Under the pieces are notes generated by a model, which was given only the letters and a program-made list of their open reading frames with translations, was not told where the DNA came from and made no database searches. A stretch of 64,000 nt of DNA from Allobosea sp035944375 (lineage in GTDB: Bacteria > Pseudomonadota > Alphaproteobacteria > Rhizobiales > Beijerinckiaceae), in NCBI RefSeq assembly GCF_035944375.1, contig NZ_DASZBE010000030.1; one strand, written 5' to 3'. This document shows positions 1-9,080 of this stretch, piece by piece. The position numbers and the translations under genes were made by a program. Within the stretch, counting starts at the first letter, position 1. Every line of letters begins with the position of its first letter.

Positions 1-1242
1 CACTTGGATTCGCCGCTTCGCTCTCTAGCGCTGCGTGACCCCGCCTTAGCGGATCTAATCGGAAACGCGACTCGGCGGGCCTTCGTCCGCATCATCGATT
101 TATGCCTCGACGAGCAGGTCGACGCGCTGCTGCTGGCCGGCGATCTCTATGATGGCGACCAGACCTCGATGAAGACGGCGCGGTTCCTGGCCGAAGAGCT
201 CCGCCGGCTGCACGAGGCCGGCATCCGGGTTTTCGTCATCCGCGGCAACCATGATGCGCTGTCGCGGATCAGCAGGGAACTGATCTTGCCGGATTCCGTG
301 AAGCTGTTCGGCGGTCGCGCCGAGGTGATTGCGATCGAGCGGGAAGCCAGCCAGTTTCCTGTCGCGATCCACGGTCTCAGCTTCGCGCAACCCCATGCCC
401 CCGAAAGCCTTCTCGGCAAGTACAGGCCCCCGGTTGAAGGAGCCGTTAATATCGGCCTGATGCATACCAGTCTCGCCGGCGCGCCCGGACATGATCTCTA
501 TTCCCCCTGCAGTCTCGCTGATCTGCAGGGCACCGGCTTTCGGTACTGGGCGCTCGGCCATGTCCACAAGCGCTCGGTCGTCGAGAGCGGCTGCGCCATT
601 GTGATGCCCGGTATGCCGCAAGGCCGAGACATCAACGAGGCCGGCGCCAAATCCGTGACCCTGGTCACGATCGGCGACGATCGCTCGATATGGATCGAGG
701 AACGGGTCACCAGCATCGCGCAGTTCGAGAGGGTTACCGTCGACGCGACGGGAATCGACGATTGGCGCGATCTCGTCACTGCACTGGCGCGAGCGCTGGA
801 GCAGGCGCGCGGCCACGTCGCCTCGGAACATCTTGTCGCCCGCCTGCGGGTGACGGGGACAACGCCCCTGGCCTGGCGCATCCGGCGCGATCTCGATCTC
901 CTCAAGACGGAAGCGGATGATCGGGCATCCGTCATCGGGAGCTGCTGGGTCGAGAAGCTCGAGGTCGATTGCCGGGCGCCCGGTGCGATCGTCGGCGCAT
1001 CAGCCGATCCGCTCACCGAACTGCGCCGCCTGATCGATGAGGAGGTCATCGGCTCCGACGCCTACCAGGCTGAGATCGCGGGCATCGCCGAGGAGCTCAG
1101 GACGCAGCTTCCGCAGGAATGCCGCGGCCTGCTCGGCTCGGACGAAGAGGCGTTCAAGTCCACGATCGCAGCGTTGGCGAGGGACGGATCCGAGGACGTG
1201 CTCGCCAGGCTTCACGCAGGTGCGGAAGGCGGCGTTTCCTGA
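1..1242 (+). CDS. SbcD/YhaO-like DNA repair exonuclease, 5' truncated by window
   Basis: A calcineurin-like metallophosphoesterase that should cut DNA ends together with the ATPase encoded next. Its reading frame is open from base 1, and the first residues HLDSPLR belong to the D-x-H metal motif, so the true start lies upstream of the window. Further metal motifs are GDLYD near residue 48, RGNHDA near 82 and GHVHKR near 188. A non-catalytic C-terminal region of about 200 residues follows. The stop overlaps the ATG of the next gene by one base (TGATG), which indicates translational coupling and a two-subunit complex. The pair resembles Bacillus YhaO/YhaN more than classical SbcD/SbcC. Confidence 0.88.
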   Translation, partial: HLDSPLRSLALRDPALADLIGNATRRAFVRIIDLCLDEQVDALLLAGDLYDGDQTSMKTARFLAEELRRLHEAGIRVFVIRGNHDALSRISRELILPDSVKLFGGRAEVIAIEREASQFPVAIHGLSFAQPHAPESLLGKYRPPVEGAVNIGLMHTSLAGAPGHDLYSPCSLADLQGTGFRYWALGHVHKRSVVESGCAIVMPGMPQGRDINEAGAKSVTLVTIGDDRSIWIEERVTSIAQFERVTVDATGIDDWRDLVTALARALEQARGHVASEHLVARLRVTGTTPLAWRIRRDLDLLKTEADDRASVIGSCWVEKLEVDCRAPGAIVGASADPLTELRRLIDEEVIGSDAYQAEIAGIAEELRTQLPQECRGLLGSDEEAFKSTIAALARDGSEDVLARLHAGAEGGVS

Positions 1243-4200
1243 TGCGCCTGAAGTGCCTTGATCTCACACGCTATGGCAAGTTCACCGATCACCGCATCGA
1301 GTTTGGCGAGCGGGTGGAAGGTCAGCCCGACCTGCACATCGTCTACGGACCTAACGAGGCCGGCAAATCGACGGCTCTGGCCGGATTTCTCGATCTTCTC
1401 TTCGGGATCGAGACGCGCAGCCGCTTCAACTTCATCCACCCCTATCCGACGATGCGCGTCGGCGGGACACTGGAGCTCGCGGGCGGTCCCCAGCAGCTCG
1501 TTCGGATCAAGCGGCCACAGAACAGCCTGCTCGATGCGCGCGACCAGCCGATTACTGAGGGCGTCCTCCTGGGAGAACTCGGCGGCATCGATCGCGAATC
1601 CTATCGCACCATGTTCTCGCTCGACGACGCGACGCTGGAGGCAGGTGGCGAAAGCATCCTGTCGAGCAAGGGCGATCTCGGCCAGCTCCTGTTTTCCGCC
1701 AGCGCTGGCCTGGCCGATCTCAGCAAAGGTCTCGTCGATCTCAAGGCCGAGGCCGAGGGCTTCTACAAATACCGCGCCCGCAGCGGCAAGCTCTCGGACC
1801 TCAAGGCCCGTCTCGTAGAGCTCAAGGCTGAGCGGGAGCGGGTCGACACGCTAGCGTCGGACTATGCCCAGCTCATCGAAGCCCGCGATCGGGCTGCCAT
1901 TCAGTACGAAGAAGCGATCGGCAGCCGCGGGAGGATCCAGGCGCGCATGGACGAAATCCAGCGCCATCTGAACGCTTTGCCCCGGCTGGCAGATCTGCGC
2001 GGTCTCCGCCAGCGCATCGCGCCGTTGGCCAACCTCCCCGACGCTCCGAGCGGCTGGGCAGAGGAGCTGCCGCAGTTGCAGAAGGACGAGATCGAGCTCG
2101 GCATTCGCGCGCAAGGTCTCACCGAGGAGATTGCGGAGCTGTCGGGGCAACTCGATGCGATTGTGGTGGACGAGACGGCGCTGCGGCTGGCCGACAAGGT
2201 CGAGCGGCTTGCCGATCTGCGTGCTCGCCATGTCACGGCCGAGAAGGACATCCCTGAGCGCCGCCTGCAACTGCGCGAGGCCGAACTCGCGATTGCCACG
2301 ATCCTGGGCCGCATCGAGCGGACCGGAGAGATAGATCCCAAGCGCCTCGTGCTGGGAGCCTCCGTCGTCGGTGCTCTTCGCACGCTGATCGAGACGCGCT
2401 CCGGCATCGAGGCCGCGCTGAAATCGGCTGCCGACGAGTTGTCCGAGGCTCGTCGCCGATTGGACGAGGCGCAGGCTAGGCTGGGTAAGGCCGGCGGCGA
2501 TCCGCAGACGGGGCAGGGGCGAGAGACATGGATGTCGCTCGCGGCGACCGTTGCGGCCGCGCGGGCGGACGACCATGCAGCGCGTCGCCGGCTGGCCGAA
2601 CGGGCTCGTGATGCCGCCCGCGCGACGTTGGCGGATCGCCTGCGCGCGCTGCAACCCTGGAGCGGTGACGTCGATGAACTCGTCGATCTGCCTGCTCCCC
2701 CTGTGGCTGAGATTCAGCGCTGGACGCTGGCGATCGCTGAGGCTCAGAAGCGGATCGAACAGCATGCCGGCGAGGTCGAGCGCCTGACGACGGAGCAGGT
2801 CCGCCTGACGGCCGAGCTGGACGCGCTCAGTGGGATCTCAGGTCTCGTCTCTGATCAGGAGGCCGCGAGCATTCGTGCAATCCGGGAGCAGGCCTGGGCC
2901 GCTCATCGCGGCACGCTCGATACGGCTTCGGCCGACGGCTTCGAGGCGGCGCTTCGGCGTGACGACATCGTCACGAGTGGACGACTCGGTCATGTGGCGG
3001 ACGTCGCAAAACTCCACCAGGTGAGCCAGGCGCTGGCCATTGCGAAGGCAGAGTACCACCGCGCCATCGAACTCCGGGATGTCGCAACAACGGCTCTGCA
3101 TGGCCTCCAGCGCGAGATCGCGGCAGCCGTAGCCACGACCTGCCCGGGGCTGTCGGACAGTATCTCGCTGCCTCAGTTCGAAGCTTGGCTCGGCCGTCGA
3201 GACAAGGCTTTGGAGGCGCGGGCGCTCGTCCGAGCGGCGGAAAGCGATCTCCGGGAGGCGGCAGCCGACGCCGTGGCTGTCCGGGATCGGCTGGCGACGG
3301 CACTTGCCGCAGCCGGTCTGCCGCAGGGCACGGATGCCGGCTTCGAGGCGCTGCTGGTAGCAGGGCAGGGGGCAATCGATCGAGAGGTCGAGCTGAAGGC
3401 GTTGCGGGCCAGCGTCGATGAAAGGCAGCGTGACCTGGCGAGCCGCGAGCGTGATGTCGAAAAGGCCACGGGGGCCGGCCGGCACTGGAACGCCTCATGG
3501 ACCAAAGCCTGCTCGGCCTGTTGGCTGGGAGAGGGCGGTACAGCGCCGACGCTTGCCACAGTTCGCGAAATCCTCGCCGCCATCACTGAACTGGGTCCCG
3601 TGCTGGAGAAGAAGGCTGGCCTCGTCGACCGGATCGGCAAGATGGAGAAGGATCAGGCCGCCTTCCGCGATGAGGCTGAAGCGCTCGCCAATGAGCTGGG
3701 GATCGTTGCATCCTCGGGCGATGTCCTGGATCTGGCGCAGGTCATCGGCGCTCAGATTCAGCAAGCCCACGCCGAACGCACGCGGCGGGCGACCGCTGCC
3801 CAAAACCTCGAGGCTGCTCGGTCCCGGCACCGCACGCTCTCCGAGACCTTGGCGGTTCACGATCGCCGCAAGACGGAGATGACCGCGTTCTTCAGCGTCC
3901 CGACCTTGGCGGAGGTTTCCAGCAAGCTGTCAGTCATCGAGAAGAGGGCGGAATTGGCGGCGCAGGCCGACGCTGCCGAGCGTGACATCCTCGCGGCACT
4001 TCGGCTGCCCGCGATAGACGAGGCGGAAGCTGTCCTCGATCTCGGCGATCACACTGCCCTGGAGGCTGAGCTTGTCGAGCTAAAGGCCCGCTTCGATGAT
4101 CAGGACCAGCGCAGCCGTGACCTGTTCTCCGTGCACAGTAAGGCGCTCGACCGGGTCGAGGCCGTCGGCGGCGATGGCGCGGTGGCGAAGATCGAGGAGG

Positions 4201-4730
4201 AGAAGCGCACGCTGCTGCTCGATATCGAGGATCGCGCGCTCCGTTATCTCAGACTGAAGCTCGGCGCCGCCGCGGCCGAACAGGCGCTGCGCGCCTATCG
4301 CGACCTGCATCGCAGCTCGATGATGGCGAGAGCCTCCGAGGCCTTTGCGACGATCAGCCGTGGCGCCTATGCCGGGCTCGCCGCCCAGCCGGAGAAAGAC
4401 GGCGAGATCCTGATTGCGCTTGGGGCGGGCGGCGGCTCGAAGGAAGCCGCGGAGCTATCTAAGGGCACGCGCTTCCAGCTTTATCTCGCGCTGCGGGTGG
4501 CTGGTTATTACGAATTCGTCGCCTCTCGGCAGCCGGTTCCGTTCATCGCCGACGACATCATGGAGACTTTTGATGATTTCAGGGCCGAGGAGGCGTTTCG
4601 GCTCTTCGGTGAGATGGCGCTGGTCGGGCAGGTGATTTACCTCACGCATCATCCGCATCTCTGCGAGATGGCGAGACGGGTTTGCCCCGGAACAATGGTG
4701 CATCAGTTGACCGCTGGTGTTCAGCAATAG
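1242..4730 (+). CDS. YhaN/SbcC-like AAA ATPase with long coiled coil
   Basis: A 1162-residue SMC/Rad50-type ATPase, the partner of the preceding nuclease. I chose the ATG that overlaps the nuclease stop because the conserved N-terminus (MRLKCLDLTRYGKF) begins there. The Walker A motif is GPNEAGKST near residue 35. Residues of about 170 to 1000 are charged heptad-like coiled coil rich in Ala, Glu, Arg and Leu. The ABC signature LSKGT comes near residue 1070 and Walker B FIADD near 1105, followed by a His switch region THHPH. This is the YhaN layout. A CSAC pair at residues 757-760 is off-centre in the coil and is probably not a zinc hook. Confidence 0.88.
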   Translation: MRLKCLDLTRYGKFTDHRIEFGERVEGQPDLHIVYGPNEAGKSTALAGFLDLLFGIETRSRFNFIHPYPTMRVGGTLELAGGPQQLVRIKRPQNSLLDARDQPITEGVLLGELGGIDRESYRTMFSLDDATLEAGGESILSSKGDLGQLLFSASAGLADLSKGLVDLKAEAEGFYKYRARSGKLSDLKARLVELKAERERVDTLASDYAQLIEARDRAAIQYEEAIGSRGRIQARMDEIQRHLNALPRLADLRGLRQRIAPLANLPDAPSGWAEELPQLQKDEIELGIRAQGLTEEIAELSGQLDAIVVDETALRLADKVERLADLRARHVTAEKDIPERRLQLREAELAIATILGRIERTGEIDPKRLVLGASVVGALRTLIETRSGIEAALKSAADELSEARRRLDEAQARLGKAGGDPQTGQGRETWMSLAATVAAARADDHAARRRLAERARDAARATLADRLRALQPWSGDVDELVDLPAPPVAEIQRWTLAIAEAQKRIEQHAGEVERLTTEQVRLTAELDALSGISGLVSDQEAASIRAIREQAWAAHRGTLDTASADGFEAALRRDDIVTSGRLGHVADVAKLHQVSQALAIAKAEYHRAIELRDVATTALHGLQREIAAAVATTCPGLSDSISLPQFEAWLGRRDKALEARALVRAAESDLREAAADAVAVRDRLATALAAAGLPQGTDAGFEALLVAGQGAIDREVELKALRASVDERQRDLASRERDVEKATGAGRHWNASWTKACSACWLGEGGTAPTLATVREILAAITELGPVLEKKAGLVDRIGKMEKDQAAFRDEAEALANELGIVASSGDVLDLAQVIGAQIQQAHAERTRRATAAQNLEAARSRHRTLSETLAVHDRRKTEMTAFFSVPTLAEVSSKLSVIEKRAELAAQADAAERDILAALRLPAIDEAEAVLDLGDHTALEAELVELKARFDDQDQRSRDLFSVHSKALDRVEAVGGDGAVAKIEEEKRTLLLDIEDRALRYLRLKLGAAAAEQALRAYRDLHRSSMMARASEAFATISRGAYAGLAAQPEKDGEILIALGAGGGSKEAAELSKGTRFQLYLALRVAGYYEFVASRQPVPFIADDIMETFDDFRAEEAFRLFGEMALVGQVIYLTHHPHLCEMARRVCPGTMVHQLTAGVQQ

Positions 4731-4771
4731 GCCAGCGCTCAGACCGCTTCAGTACGGAGTACAGCGTCACT

Positions 4772-5071
4772 ATGGAATACAACGGCTACAAGATCGCCAC
4801 TTGGATCGATGATGATACGAATCATGCGCAGATGTTGAAGGGAAGAAGGGGACCGGAGCGTCTTTACGTCGATATCGACCCGATTGCCGGTGGGGATGGG
4901 CGGCAGCCTTCGAGCAAGCGTTTCAGCACCGAGATCTTGAAGAAACATCAATTCCCCGGGACGGAAGTCGAGCAGCTCGTACAAGTCGCGAAACTGTGGG
5001 TCGATGCGCCCGGGCTGTTCGTTTCTCCGCCCAGCTCCATTGCCCGCGCGTTCAGGCCATTTAAACGTTAG
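4772..5071 (+). CDS. Small hypothetical protein (99 aa)
   Basis: A short soluble protein of unknown function beginning MEYNGYKIATWID. It starts 41 bases after the YhaN-like ATPase on the same strand, so it may be co-transcribed with the nuclease/ATPase pair. No signal peptide, membrane segment or cysteine is visible. The middle is Lys/Arg-rich (MLKGRRGPERLYVDID) and the end is basic (RAFRPFKR). The frame is also open upstream into the end of the ATPase gene, but the ATG at 4772 gives a separate gene of ordinary composition. I do not recognise the family. Confidence 0.5.
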   Translation: MEYNGYKIATWIDDDTNHAQMLKGRRGPERLYVDIDPIAGGDGRQPSSKRFSTEILKKHQFPGTEVEQLVQVAKLWVDAPGLFVSPPSSIARAFRPFKR

Positions 5072-5187
5072 GGGTCCATCGCCGCGAGATCGGCTTTGCT
5101 GCTTATCGTCTCTATATCTGTCGGGGAGCCCAATGTCCCGGAACGCGGGATGTCACTCATGGCCAATCGATGATTCAGATCCGGTGT

Positions 5188-6105
5188 CTATGACAACATT
5201 CCCGCAATCGCTTGGCGTTGCTCGGCGTGCTTTCCGGGGTTCTGCTCCTTCAACTTCGTGAGGTTGAGCAGCTTCCAGCGAACTGCCGGCAAATCTGCCG
5301 CTTGCGGCAATCCGATCACCTCGAAATCCGGTTCAGCATCATGCAGCGAAAGCAGGAACCGCATCGCCCTGCCATCGAGCCTCGCGAGCAGGTCTTTGGT
5401 CAGGCGCGCTCGCGCGTCCTTCAACTCGCTCAGGCTCACAGGCCTGACCGTCATACCCTCGAACTCTTTGGCAAAGGCGTCGTCGATCTCGGCAAGGGAC
5501 GGCTTGATCAACTCGTGCGGCGGCCGGCCAGAACTTGCAACATAGACCAGGAAGGTCCGAAACAGCGCGTCGGTAAGCCCCTCGTTCTCATAGAGAAACT
5601 TCACATCGAACAGATCGCGCGGATGCTGGCGATCGACCGCTGCATGGAGCTTGCCGCCGAACAGATCATCGAAGGCGACGACCTGCATCTCGGCGAAGCC
5701 GAATGTGTCGGCGACGGCGTCGGTGACCGGCCGCAGTTCGGGAGGATGCACCGTTCCGCGCGCGACTGGCGAAGTCTCGATCTTGACCTCGGTGCTTCCC
5801 TGGCGGACCAGCACGCGTGTGTCATTGTTGCCGCCGCCGGCGATCCGCTGGACCGTCACGCCCCGGAGGTTTCGCAGAAGATCCTCGCGGATGCGATCAA
5901 GCGCCTCGTCGATACCGGCAAGTGTCGCGTCACGATCTTCGATCGGAAGATAGGTGAGGTCGATGTCGACCGACAGGCGAGGCATGTCGCGATAGAAGAG
6001 ATTGATGGCGGTGCCGCCCTTGAGCGCGAACACGTCCTGGCGCGCTATGAAGGGCAGTGTCCGGACCAGGAGTTCGACCTGCCGCATATATTGCTCACGC
6101 GCCAT
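5188..6105 (-). CDS. abiEii: AbiEii-family nucleotidyltransferase toxin
   Basis: The toxin of an AbiE (type IV) toxin-antitoxin and abortive-infection system: a DNA polymerase beta-like nucleotidyltransferase of 305 residues. The hallmark motifs are KGGTAINLF near residue 30, followed by the metal-binding SVDIDL near residue 45, then VKIE and the conserved FGGKLHAAVDRQHPRDLFD. The start (MAREQYMRQ) was chosen because the upstream part of the open frame is low-complexity and lies inside the antitoxin gene. It overlaps the antitoxin stop by 11 bases, as is usual for abiE operons. The length is normal for the family. Confidence 0.9.
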   Translation of the reverse strand: MAREQYMRQVELLVRTLPFIARQDVFALKGGTAINLFYRDMPRLSVDIDLTYLPIEDRDATLAGIDEALDRIREDLLRNLRGVTVQRIAGGGNNDTRVLVRQGSTEVKIETSPVARGTVHPPELRPVTDAVADTFGFAEMQVVAFDDLFGGKLHAAVDRQHPRDLFDVKFLYENEGLTDALFRTFLVYVASSGRPPHELIKPSLAEIDDAFAKEFEGMTVRPVSLSELKDARARLTKDLLARLDGRAMRFLLSLHDAEPDFEVIGLPQAADLPAVRWKLLNLTKLKEQNPGKHAEQRQAIAGMLS

Positions 6106-6961
6106 GGGCAGCCTCCTGCGGCAACAGGTCGGCCGGCACCGTGATCCGATAGGTCGGGTGCAGCCGCCCGAGGGCGGCGAGAGCGCGATCGCCTCGCCCC
6201 ATGTCGATGAGCGACATGTCGATATGCTTTCGCCAGGCGTGAGCGTGTTTGTCGGCATAGACGAAGAACAGGCGCTTGACCTTCACGCTCTGGCATTGGG
6301 CGAGCAGCATCGTCAGCAATTTAGGGCGCAGATTGACCAAGCTCTCAAACGCCATGTCCAGGGTGTGAAAGCTCTCGTTTTTTGGCAGTTCGTCAAGTGC
6401 CTCGAGGATCGCTCGCTCCGCTGACGACATCCGTATCGGCCAACGCCAGGGACTGAGGGTGAGCTCCACATCCGGGCCGTCGGACAGGCTGAATTCGCTA
6501 TCTTCAACTCCGGTCGGCTGCTCCCCAAACAGCGCATCGCTTCGCCGGACGAACCGTGCATCGGTTTGCAGCTCGACCAGCCATGTCGGTATGTCCGAGC
6601 CGTAGAGATAGATCGCTGCGTCCCCGCCTAACTGCAGATAGTGCGAATGACCGTGAAGGCCGAGGGCGCTCGTCCCTCCGACATGGAAGCCATGTCCCAT
6701 GATCCATTGCGCGGAGAGCAATGGGATTTTCCATCCCGTCGCGGCTTCTCGACTTGCGCCGGTGGTAAAGGGGCGGCGGTAGAGGCCTTGTCTCAGCCGC
6801 TCCAGCCAGCCTTGCTTCACATAGCCGGAAACCGACTGTCGCGAGATGGCGTGGCGCGTCATCCACGCCATATCCACCAGAAACCCCGGCGGGATGGTCT
6901 GGAGGAGTTGCTTCAGCTTCGACGCGCCTTGTCCATCCATGATGGACATTATGGCATACAT
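6095..6961 (-). CDS. abiEi: AbiEi-family antitoxin / transcriptional autoregulator
   Basis: The antitoxin partner, transcribed first in the abiE operon. A winged-helix N-terminal domain spans roughly residues 12-75 (SRQSVSGYVKQGWLERLRQG) and an AbiEi-type C-terminal domain of about 200 residues follows. In known AbiE systems this protein neutralises the toxin and represses its own promoter. The start is uncertain. ATGs lie at 6961, 6949 and 6940, none with a good ribosome site. An extended -10 (TGCCATAAT, minus strand) overlaps the first of them, so a later, possibly leaderless start such as 6940 is plausible. Confidence 0.85.
   Translation of the reverse strand: MYAIMSIMDGQGASKLKQLLQTIPPGFLVDMAWMTRHAISRQSVSGYVKQGWLERLRQGLYRRPFTTGASREAATGWKIPLLSAQWIMGHGFHVGGTSALGLHGHSHYLQLGGDAAIYLYGSDIPTWLVELQTDARFVRRSDALFGEQPTGVEDSEFSLSDGPDVELTLSPWRWPIRMSSAERAILEALDELPKNESFHTLDMAFESLVNLRPKLLTMLLAQCQSVKVKRLFFVYADKHAHAWRKHIDMSLIDMGRGDRALAALGRLHPTYRITVPADLLPQEAAHGA
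6930..6948. promoter_or_regulatory. Inverted repeat at abiE promoter, candidate AbiEi operator
   Basis: TGTCCATC-CAT-GATGGACA is a perfect 8-bp dyad with a 3-bp centre. It lies immediately downstream of a possible extended -10 (CATAAT, minus strand, 6954-6949). AbiEi proteins are known to bind inverted repeats at their own promoter. The assignment here rests on position and symmetry only. Confidence 0.4.
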
Positions 6962-7600
6962 TCAAAGTGATGGCGAGAACCGCTTTTGGCCATCGCTCTG
7001 ATGTCAAACCAAAATTGACAAAAAGGTTCACTTTTAAAGTAGGCGGGCGGCTTCCCGCTGAATTGAGTAGCTCACCAGGCGTCTCCCTGCGGGCCGGGCT
7101 GTCGGCGAAGCTGAAGCCCCTGCGGGTCTTCACCCATCCGGGCGTCCATCCCTGACGCAGGATGGAGCCATCGCCGAACGATCGAACGAACAACGAGCTG
7201 AATAGCGCACTCGGACTATGGTCTGAGCGGCGGCGCGCTACGCAAATCTGGCGAGCGTCCAGGCGATCGTCCACAACGAACTGCCACGACCCAAGGCAAG
7301 TAGTAGGCGGCGCTTGCTGAGACGAGCCGCGTCACCCCGACCAACAGCACGCGGCGGCCGGGTTGTTCTCGCCGAAATGCGTCGTTGCCATGAAGCCAGG
7401 TCCACCGAGAGCAGCGCAATCCCGCTCTGATGCGATGGCGTCCTGGTCCGGTTCCGGATCTTCCACGATCAACCCGCAAGGGGTCGGCTACGCGAGCGTG
7501 CCGCCGCTGCGGCTGACGCCTTCGCGGTGATCGCGACCGGCACCGGCCCTTCGAGGAGCCATCGAGCGGGAATTGCCCCGCTCGCGGATGGAGCCTCACG
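6962..7600. other. Non-coding stretch between abiE and the plasmid-type backbone
   Basis: About 640 bases without a convincing gene; open frames on both strands are short, Arg/Pro-rich and lack start signals. The first 80 bases are AT-richer and contain TTGACA at 7015. The rest is GC-rich. A stem-loop CGAGCGGG/CCCGCTCG (7563-7570 with 7577-7584) sits just before the next start codon and resembles hairpins in the leaders of other genes of the backbone. This stretch may mark the edge of the mobile module. Confidence 0.4.
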
Positions 7601-7786
7601 ATGTCTAACGATCTTGTCCTTGCCCAGAGCCACGCCTTCGCACTCGCCCGCACGCTGATGGCCCCGGTTACGGTCTTTCAGGTCGATGGCGCCTACGGGG
7701 TGCTGCCGAGCGCCGAGATCGACGACGCCGACGAGCTCCACGTCATCCACGAATTCGATCCCCACGATCGTCGGCCGGCTCATTGA
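7601..7786 (+). CDS. Small conserved plasmid-type protein (61 aa)
   Basis: A short protein (MSNDLVLAQSHAFALART) with a compact hydrophobic first half and an acidic second half (SAEIDDADELHVIHEFDP). It has no membrane segment or metal motif. It begins 16 bases after a stem-loop leader and precedes the Toprim gene, in the position where alphaproteobacterial mobile elements carry small unknown genes. The function is unknown. Support is the start position, the ordinary amino-acid composition and the context. Confidence 0.5.
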   Translation: MSNDLVLAQSHAFALARTLMAPVTVFQVDGAYGVLPSAEIDDADELHVIHEFDPHDRRPAH

Positions 7787-7978
7787 GCCGACCACTGGTG
7801 CCGCTGGCGAGCGGCCGCCCGCAAGGGAGGCTGCGCCGCGAACGATTGATCTCATCTTCCGTCGACGGTCGATCCGCGCCCTTGCAGGCGCCGCTCTTCG
7901 CGGCGGTTGGGCTTGGACCCGCGAGATCTGCGGGAGGGACGACGCAACAGGAAAGGCCGGACTCAAGCGCCGGGAGAG

Positions 7979-8938
7979 ATGATGAAGCAACGAGAACGCG
8001 AGGAACTGAAGGGGCGCGTGCTGTGCGCGGCGGTGCTGGAGAAAGCCGGCTTCGCCATCGATCTGAAAGAGAGCACGCGCCGCGCCGTCAAGCACCGCCG
8101 CGGCAGCGACATCATCATCGTGATCCATGAGGGTAGAGGCTGGTTCGATCCCCTGTCGGACGCCAAGGGCGATGTCTTCTCGCTGATCCAGCATCTGGAT
8201 GGCGTCGCCTTCACTGATGTGCTTGTGCGCGCGGCCGAGCTAGCCGGGTTCCAAGCGGCTGAACCCATCTGGCAGAGCCCACGAATGCAGAGGCCCATTG
8301 TCTCTCTTGCCGAACGCTGGCGCGCCCGGCGAGACCTTCGGCCGGGCTCCGCCACCTGGCGCTACCTGCGTCAAGAACGCCATCTCCCCGAAAGCGTGCT
8401 GCGCGCCGGGACCCGGCAGCACCGGCTGCGGGAAGGACCACACGGCAGCTTATGGGCCGCCCATGTCGATGACGGCGGCATTGTCACCGGATGGGAAGAG
8501 CGCGGGCCGCAATGGCGCGGGTTTTCGACCGGCGGGATGAAGGTGCTGTTCCGGCTCGGCGCGCCCGACGCACTGAGGTTTTGCATTACCGAGGCGGCGA
8601 TCGACGCGATGAGTCTCGCGGCGCTTGAGGGGCTGCGGGAAGGCAGCCTCTATCTCAGCACTGGCGGCGGCTGGTCGCCTGCGACAGATGCGGCGGTGCG
8701 AACGCTCGCCACGCGTCCCGGCGCCCAACTTGTTGCGGCGACGGACGCCAACAGCCAGGGCGAGGCGTTTGCCGGACGGTTGCGCGAGATCGCCGAGACG
8801 GCGGATTGCGACTGCATCCGCCTGACGCCGCTGGCCGATGATTGGAACGAGGCTTTGAAGGAGAAGGCGAGGGAGGAGCAGGAAAGGAGGAATGGGAGGA
8901 GAGACCTGCCGCATACCCGCCGGCCGCATCAAGGGTGA
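7979..8938 (+). CDS. Toprim / DUF3991-like protein (plasmid primase-like)
   Basis: A 319-residue protein of the DUF3991-Toprim type common on alphaproteobacterial plasmids and integrative elements. The N-terminal part (to about residue 150) has the DUF3991-like pattern including GWFDPLSDAKGDVF. The C-terminal half carries a Toprim core: FCITEAAIDAMSL (the catalytic Glu region) near residue 205 and VAATDANSQGE (the D-x-D-like region) near residue 255. Such proteins are thought to be primase-like, but no zinc finger is visible. Two adjacent ATGs are possible (7979 or 7982), preceded by a purine-rich GGGAGAG. The tail after residue 300 is Arg-rich. Confidence 0.75.
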   Translation: MMKQREREELKGRVLCAAVLEKAGFAIDLKESTRRAVKHRRGSDIIIVIHEGRGWFDPLSDAKGDVFSLIQHLDGVAFTDVLVRAAELAGFQAAEPIWQSPRMQRPIVSLAERWRARRDLRPGSATWRYLRQERHLPESVLRAGTRQHRLREGPHGSLWAAHVDDGGIVTGWEERGPQWRGFSTGGMKVLFRLGAPDALRFCITEAAIDAMSLAALEGLREGSLYLSTGGGWSPATDAAVRTLATRPGAQLVAATDANSQGEAFAGRLREIAETADCDCIRLTPLADDWNEALKEKAREEQERRNGRRDLPHTRRPHQG

Positions 8939-9080
8939 CGCTTCGCCCGGCTGCGCCGGCCCTTGACCCGGCCGGACGGCGAGGCGGCCGCGGGGGAGGG
9001 GTCAGGAAGAGCCGAAGATGATGGCGATGTCGCGAGGATGAGCCGCGCTCCGGTCTGACGAGACCAGATGGAGCCAGCCC

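Noticed and set aside
100..831. Long open frames antisense to the nuclease gene, and similar ones opposite most genes (for example 10899-12440, 15055-17283, 26903-29143)
   Set aside because: High GC content produces long open antisense frames; these have no ribosome sites, recognisable domains or plausible composition, and the sense genes are clear.
3510..3521. CSAC (CxxC) in the coiled coil of the YhaN-like ATPase as a Rad50-type zinc hook
   Set aside because: It is at residues 757-760 of 1162, well off the coil centre, and lies in a segment that looks globular rather than at a coil apex.
7015..7040. TTGACA near 7015 as the promoter of the backbone genes
   Set aside because: No -10 at 16-18 bp spacing, and it is nearly 600 bases from the first supported gene.
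7216..7653. 145-codon minus-strand frame in the gap after abiE
   Set aside because: Arg/Ser/Pro-rich with no domain, overlaps the start of the next + strand gene.
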